NCBI RefSeq assembly: GCF_009663395.1
Contig: NZ_QKNW01000001.1
Span: forward strand, 1,364,001-1,428,000
Direction: 5' to 3'
Source of the DNA: Halosegnis longus
GTDB lineage: Archaea > Halobacteriota > Halobacteria > Halobacteriales > Haloarculaceae
DNA length: 64,000 nucleotides
The notes below the pieces were generated by a model, which saw only the letters and a program-made list of their open reading frames with translations, did not search any database and was not told where the DNA came from. The position numbers and the translations under genes were made by a program. Positions 62,901-64,000 of this stretch are shown one piece after another. Position 1 is the first letter of the stretch; each line of letters starts with the position of its first letter.

Positions 62901-63457
62901 ATATCGACGACGACTCGGCGGGTGACGCGGCGACGACGGCAGCCGCCGAGCAGACCGCGACCGGCGACCGAACCGGGACGCGGGATGTCGAACGCACCGT
63001 CGCCGCCCCCGGCGACAGCGTCCCGGTCACGGTCTCCGTGACCGGACTCGGTGGTCGCAGCGTCGTCCACGAGCGAAGCGACGCCCCGGTCACCTTCCAC
63101 GACGCCACGCCCGTCCCGGTCGACACGGCGACGGCCGACGGCTCGCTGTACGTCGCCTTCGAGACCGACGCCGCGACCGTCGAGTACACGGTCGAGATAC
63201 CGGCCGACGCGACCGACGGCGCGAGCTTCGACATCGAGGGTGAGGTACTCGCCGGCGACGAGACGACGACAGTCGAGGGCGAGACGACTATCCAGGTGAT
63301 TCCGGACCTGTTCGAGCGTATCACCGTCGCGGGCGAGGTCTCGGACGCCGACCTCCGGCGGGCCGCAGACCAGTACGAGGCCGGCGACCTCTCGGAGACG
63401 CAGATGGATCGCATCTACCGCGCGTGGGTCCGGGGCGAACTCGCCGAGGAACAGTAA
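59978..63457 (+). CDS. MMPL/RND family transporter with C-terminal extension
   Basis: A 1159-residue exporter (GTG start). A membrane helix near the N-terminus precedes a large external loop with coiled-coil segments (about 120-290), then a cluster of membrane helices with GLSIDYAIHIFMRHREE. The second half repeats the design, ending in GLGVAYSIHLSERYN and the final helix near residue 960. After residue about 970 come 185 further residues: a beta-rich domain (APGDSVPVTVSVTG, later VEYTVEIPADATDG) and a helical end. Most MmpL proteins lack this tail. Substrate unknown; the TetR gene suggests toxic compounds or lipids. Confidence 0.9.
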   Translation: MSVVDRIVDGILDHSRAVIAVMILLTVVVGAGAPMVEQTSSLDQFQTDSEAGEKLEYLEENFQTGDENTTSAQIIIRDDNVLDRESLLGSIAYQQTLRANETVNATLTDSTPTVGISNIVAITAISQEEGEDVQRLATEFQQLNQTVTEERAAIEARNETLTETTGLLRERLTFLRENPDADPAAAFEEVRANTPVEFTEEDGQTFEQAAQQLRQAETQEEAEQAYTLGTQGVLSDQYEQLTERSEDLEATATELESVGDQLQTEREQFQNAQNATLTEQYEQLESMNGSDIESTVATVLGDGGDGGANTRALGFMPTDFDTGSTSAEATMLLVRQSSDAPAGNNAAASDPVIDAQLAMQSLGESADGGEYLIFGAGIISDEINSSMTDSLLIVGPLALIFVIIALVVAYRDVLDILLGLLGIGGVLAWTFGFMGWADISFNQLMIAVPVLLIGLSIDYAIHIFMRHREERGEDDTPRGSMRVALAGVGIALVYVTATTVIGFLSNLTSPIPPIRDFGVVSAFGITAALAIFGILMPAVKAELDEALEARGIDRRKRAFGTGGGRFSAALSVGATAARRAPYLVLVLVLLVSAGGAYGATQVDTSFSQEDFLAEEPADWMKDLPEPFAPGEYTAKSNLEYVNENFIREDSQAQILVEGGVTADTVLERVDTAEEAAADKEVTQTLSNGDPDATTPLSVMRDVAASDEAFAETFESADTDGDGVPDRNVEGVYDALYEAAPDEANSVIYQTDDGEYEALRLVISVQGGASGDAIQTQIGEVATELDGNGLESTATGSAILNKIVQDELLDTVINSLIITLAATFVFLMAAYRLTEGSATLGAVTLLPVALTVTWILGTMYLLDISFNVLTGMITSLTVGLGVAYSIHLSERYNQELARTGDVWDSMERAVTGTGGALLGSAATTIGGFGVLVFAILPPLQQFGLITGMTILYAFLASVLVLPSLLAIWTRFVGPADIDDDSAGDAATTAAAEQTATGDRTGTRDVERTVAAPGDSVPVTVSVTGLGGRSVVHERSDAPVTFHDATPVPVDTATADGSLYVAFETDAATVEYTVEIPADATDGASFDIEGEVLAGDETTTVEGETTIQVIPDLFERITVAGEVSDADLRRAADQYEAGDLSETQMDRIYRAWVRGELAEEQ

Positions 63458-63458
63458 G

Positions 63459-64000
63459 ATGAACGCCGACGGCGCGGTCGAGGCGCTCACCGACCTCGGC
63501 CTGTCGACGTACGCCGCCCGGACGTTCATCGGGCTACAACAGCTGGGCGTGGCGTCGGCGAGCGACATCGCCGCCGTCACGGACGTGCCGCGCTCGCAGG
63601 TGTACGGCGCGACGGACGAACTCGAAGCGCTTGGACTCGTGGACGTACAGGCCGGGTCGCCACAGCGCTACCGGTCGGTCGACCTCGACCGCGCCCACGA
63701 GATTCTCCGGTCGCGGCTCGAAACGACGACCGACCGCGCCTTCTCGTATCTGGAGTCGATTCAGGACGAACAGGAGCCGTCGGACGGACAGGAGGCAATC
63801 TGGACGACCGAAGGAGCCGACAGCATCGCCGCCCGCGTCGCCGCGCTCGCAGACGACGCCGGCGGACGCATCTTCTTCGCGACGAGCCAGCCGCGGCTCA
63901 TCGACGGGAACGTGCTCGACGCGCTTGTCGCCGCCGACGCCCGTGGCGTCGACGTCATCGTCGCGAGCGCCGACGACGAGGTGCGGACGCTCGTCGCCGA
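63459..64000 (+). CDS. TrmB-like transcriptional regulator, 5-prime part
   Basis: The frame starts one base after the exporter stop (TAAG ATG) and runs off the window end. The first 70 residues form a winged helix-turn-helix of the TrmB type (ALTDLGLSTYAARTFIGL, then ASDIAAVTDVPRSQVYGATDEL). A helical linker and the start of a ligand or phospholipase-D-like domain (GGRIFFATSQPRLIDG) follow. It is co-transcribed with the exporter. Only about 180 residues are visible. Confidence 0.85.
   Translation, partial: MNADGAVEALTDLGLSTYAARTFIGLQQLGVASASDIAAVTDVPRSQVYGATDELEALGLVDVQAGSPQRYRSVDLDRAHEILRSRLETTTDRAFSYLESIQDEQEPSDGQEAIWTTEGADSIAARVAALADDAGGRIFFATSQPRLIDGNVLDALVAADARGVDVIVASADDEVRTLVA

Noticed and set aside
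1-64000. Search by eye for rRNA, tRNA, CRISPR arrays, transposase genes or phage modules.
   Set aside because: None found. The two inteins are the only clear mobile elements, and the visible gene order looks chromosomal.

Overview
The window is about 64 kb of a high-GC haloarchaeal chromosome. Support comes from MCM and TFB genes, archaeal TATA boxes placed about 25 bases before start codons, many leaderless or GTG starts, acidic proteins, Tat/lipobox lipoproteins, a halobacterial 2Fe-2S ferredoxin and a PGF-CTERM-like surface protein. The order mcm ... ileS, prs, beta-propeller, glmM-like, hisI, hisB, hisA recalls the Haloferax volcanii HVO_0220-0240 neighbourhood. That is from memory and is not proof of the genus. 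I see no rRNA, tRNA, CRISPR array or complete insertion sequence.

Layout. 1-4156: the C-terminal part of an MCM helicase gene carrying two inteins, plus a small coupled gene. 4158-9016 (minus): an ABC importer operon with a metallophosphoesterase. 9169-11387: a four-gene haloarchaeal operon ending in a MinD-like protein with a degenerate P-loop. 11400-17931: NhaC antiporter, TFB, TatA, two related winged-helix membrane regulators, a zinc-ribbon membrane protein and a PAS histidine kinase. 18226-25106: a surface/secretion locus of four SipW/TasA-like exported proteins (one with a nested VWA domain), a dedicated signal peptidase and a Pro/Thr-rich exported protein. 25041-30922: dual-specificity phosphatase, a second MinD-like protein, HIT, MFS, CPBP, uracil-DNA glycosylase and small membrane proteins. 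30977-46690: a housekeeping stretch (ileS, prs, glmM-like, hisI, hisB, hisA, phosphate transporter, ferredoxin). 46818-58968: transport and acyl-CoA catabolism (MFS, UspA, TAXI/TRAP transporter, LeuA-like enzyme, CoA-transferase, MaoC hydratase, acyl-CoA dehydrogenase, MmgE/PrpD, MFS). 59014-64000: a TetR regulator with matching palindromes, a broken MATE gene, an MmpL-type RND exporter and the start of a TrmB-like regulator.

How the genes work together. The most interesting system is the block at 48593-57664. A TAXI-TRAP importer stands beside a class I CoA-transferase, a MaoC hydratase, an acyl-CoA dehydrogenase, an MmgE/PrpD protein and a DRE-TIM (LeuA-like) C-C bond enzyme. The combination resembles bacterial itaconate (C5 dicarboxylate) degradation clusters, but the usual CitE-type lyase is absent and a LeuA-like enzyme sits in its place. 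The second is the SipW/TasA-like surface locus, where three genes have short hairpins just before their starts. The third is the TetR/efflux region, where the MATE gene has decayed, an RND exporter lies downstream, and both the regulator and the exporter begin after tiny overlapping leader ORFs.
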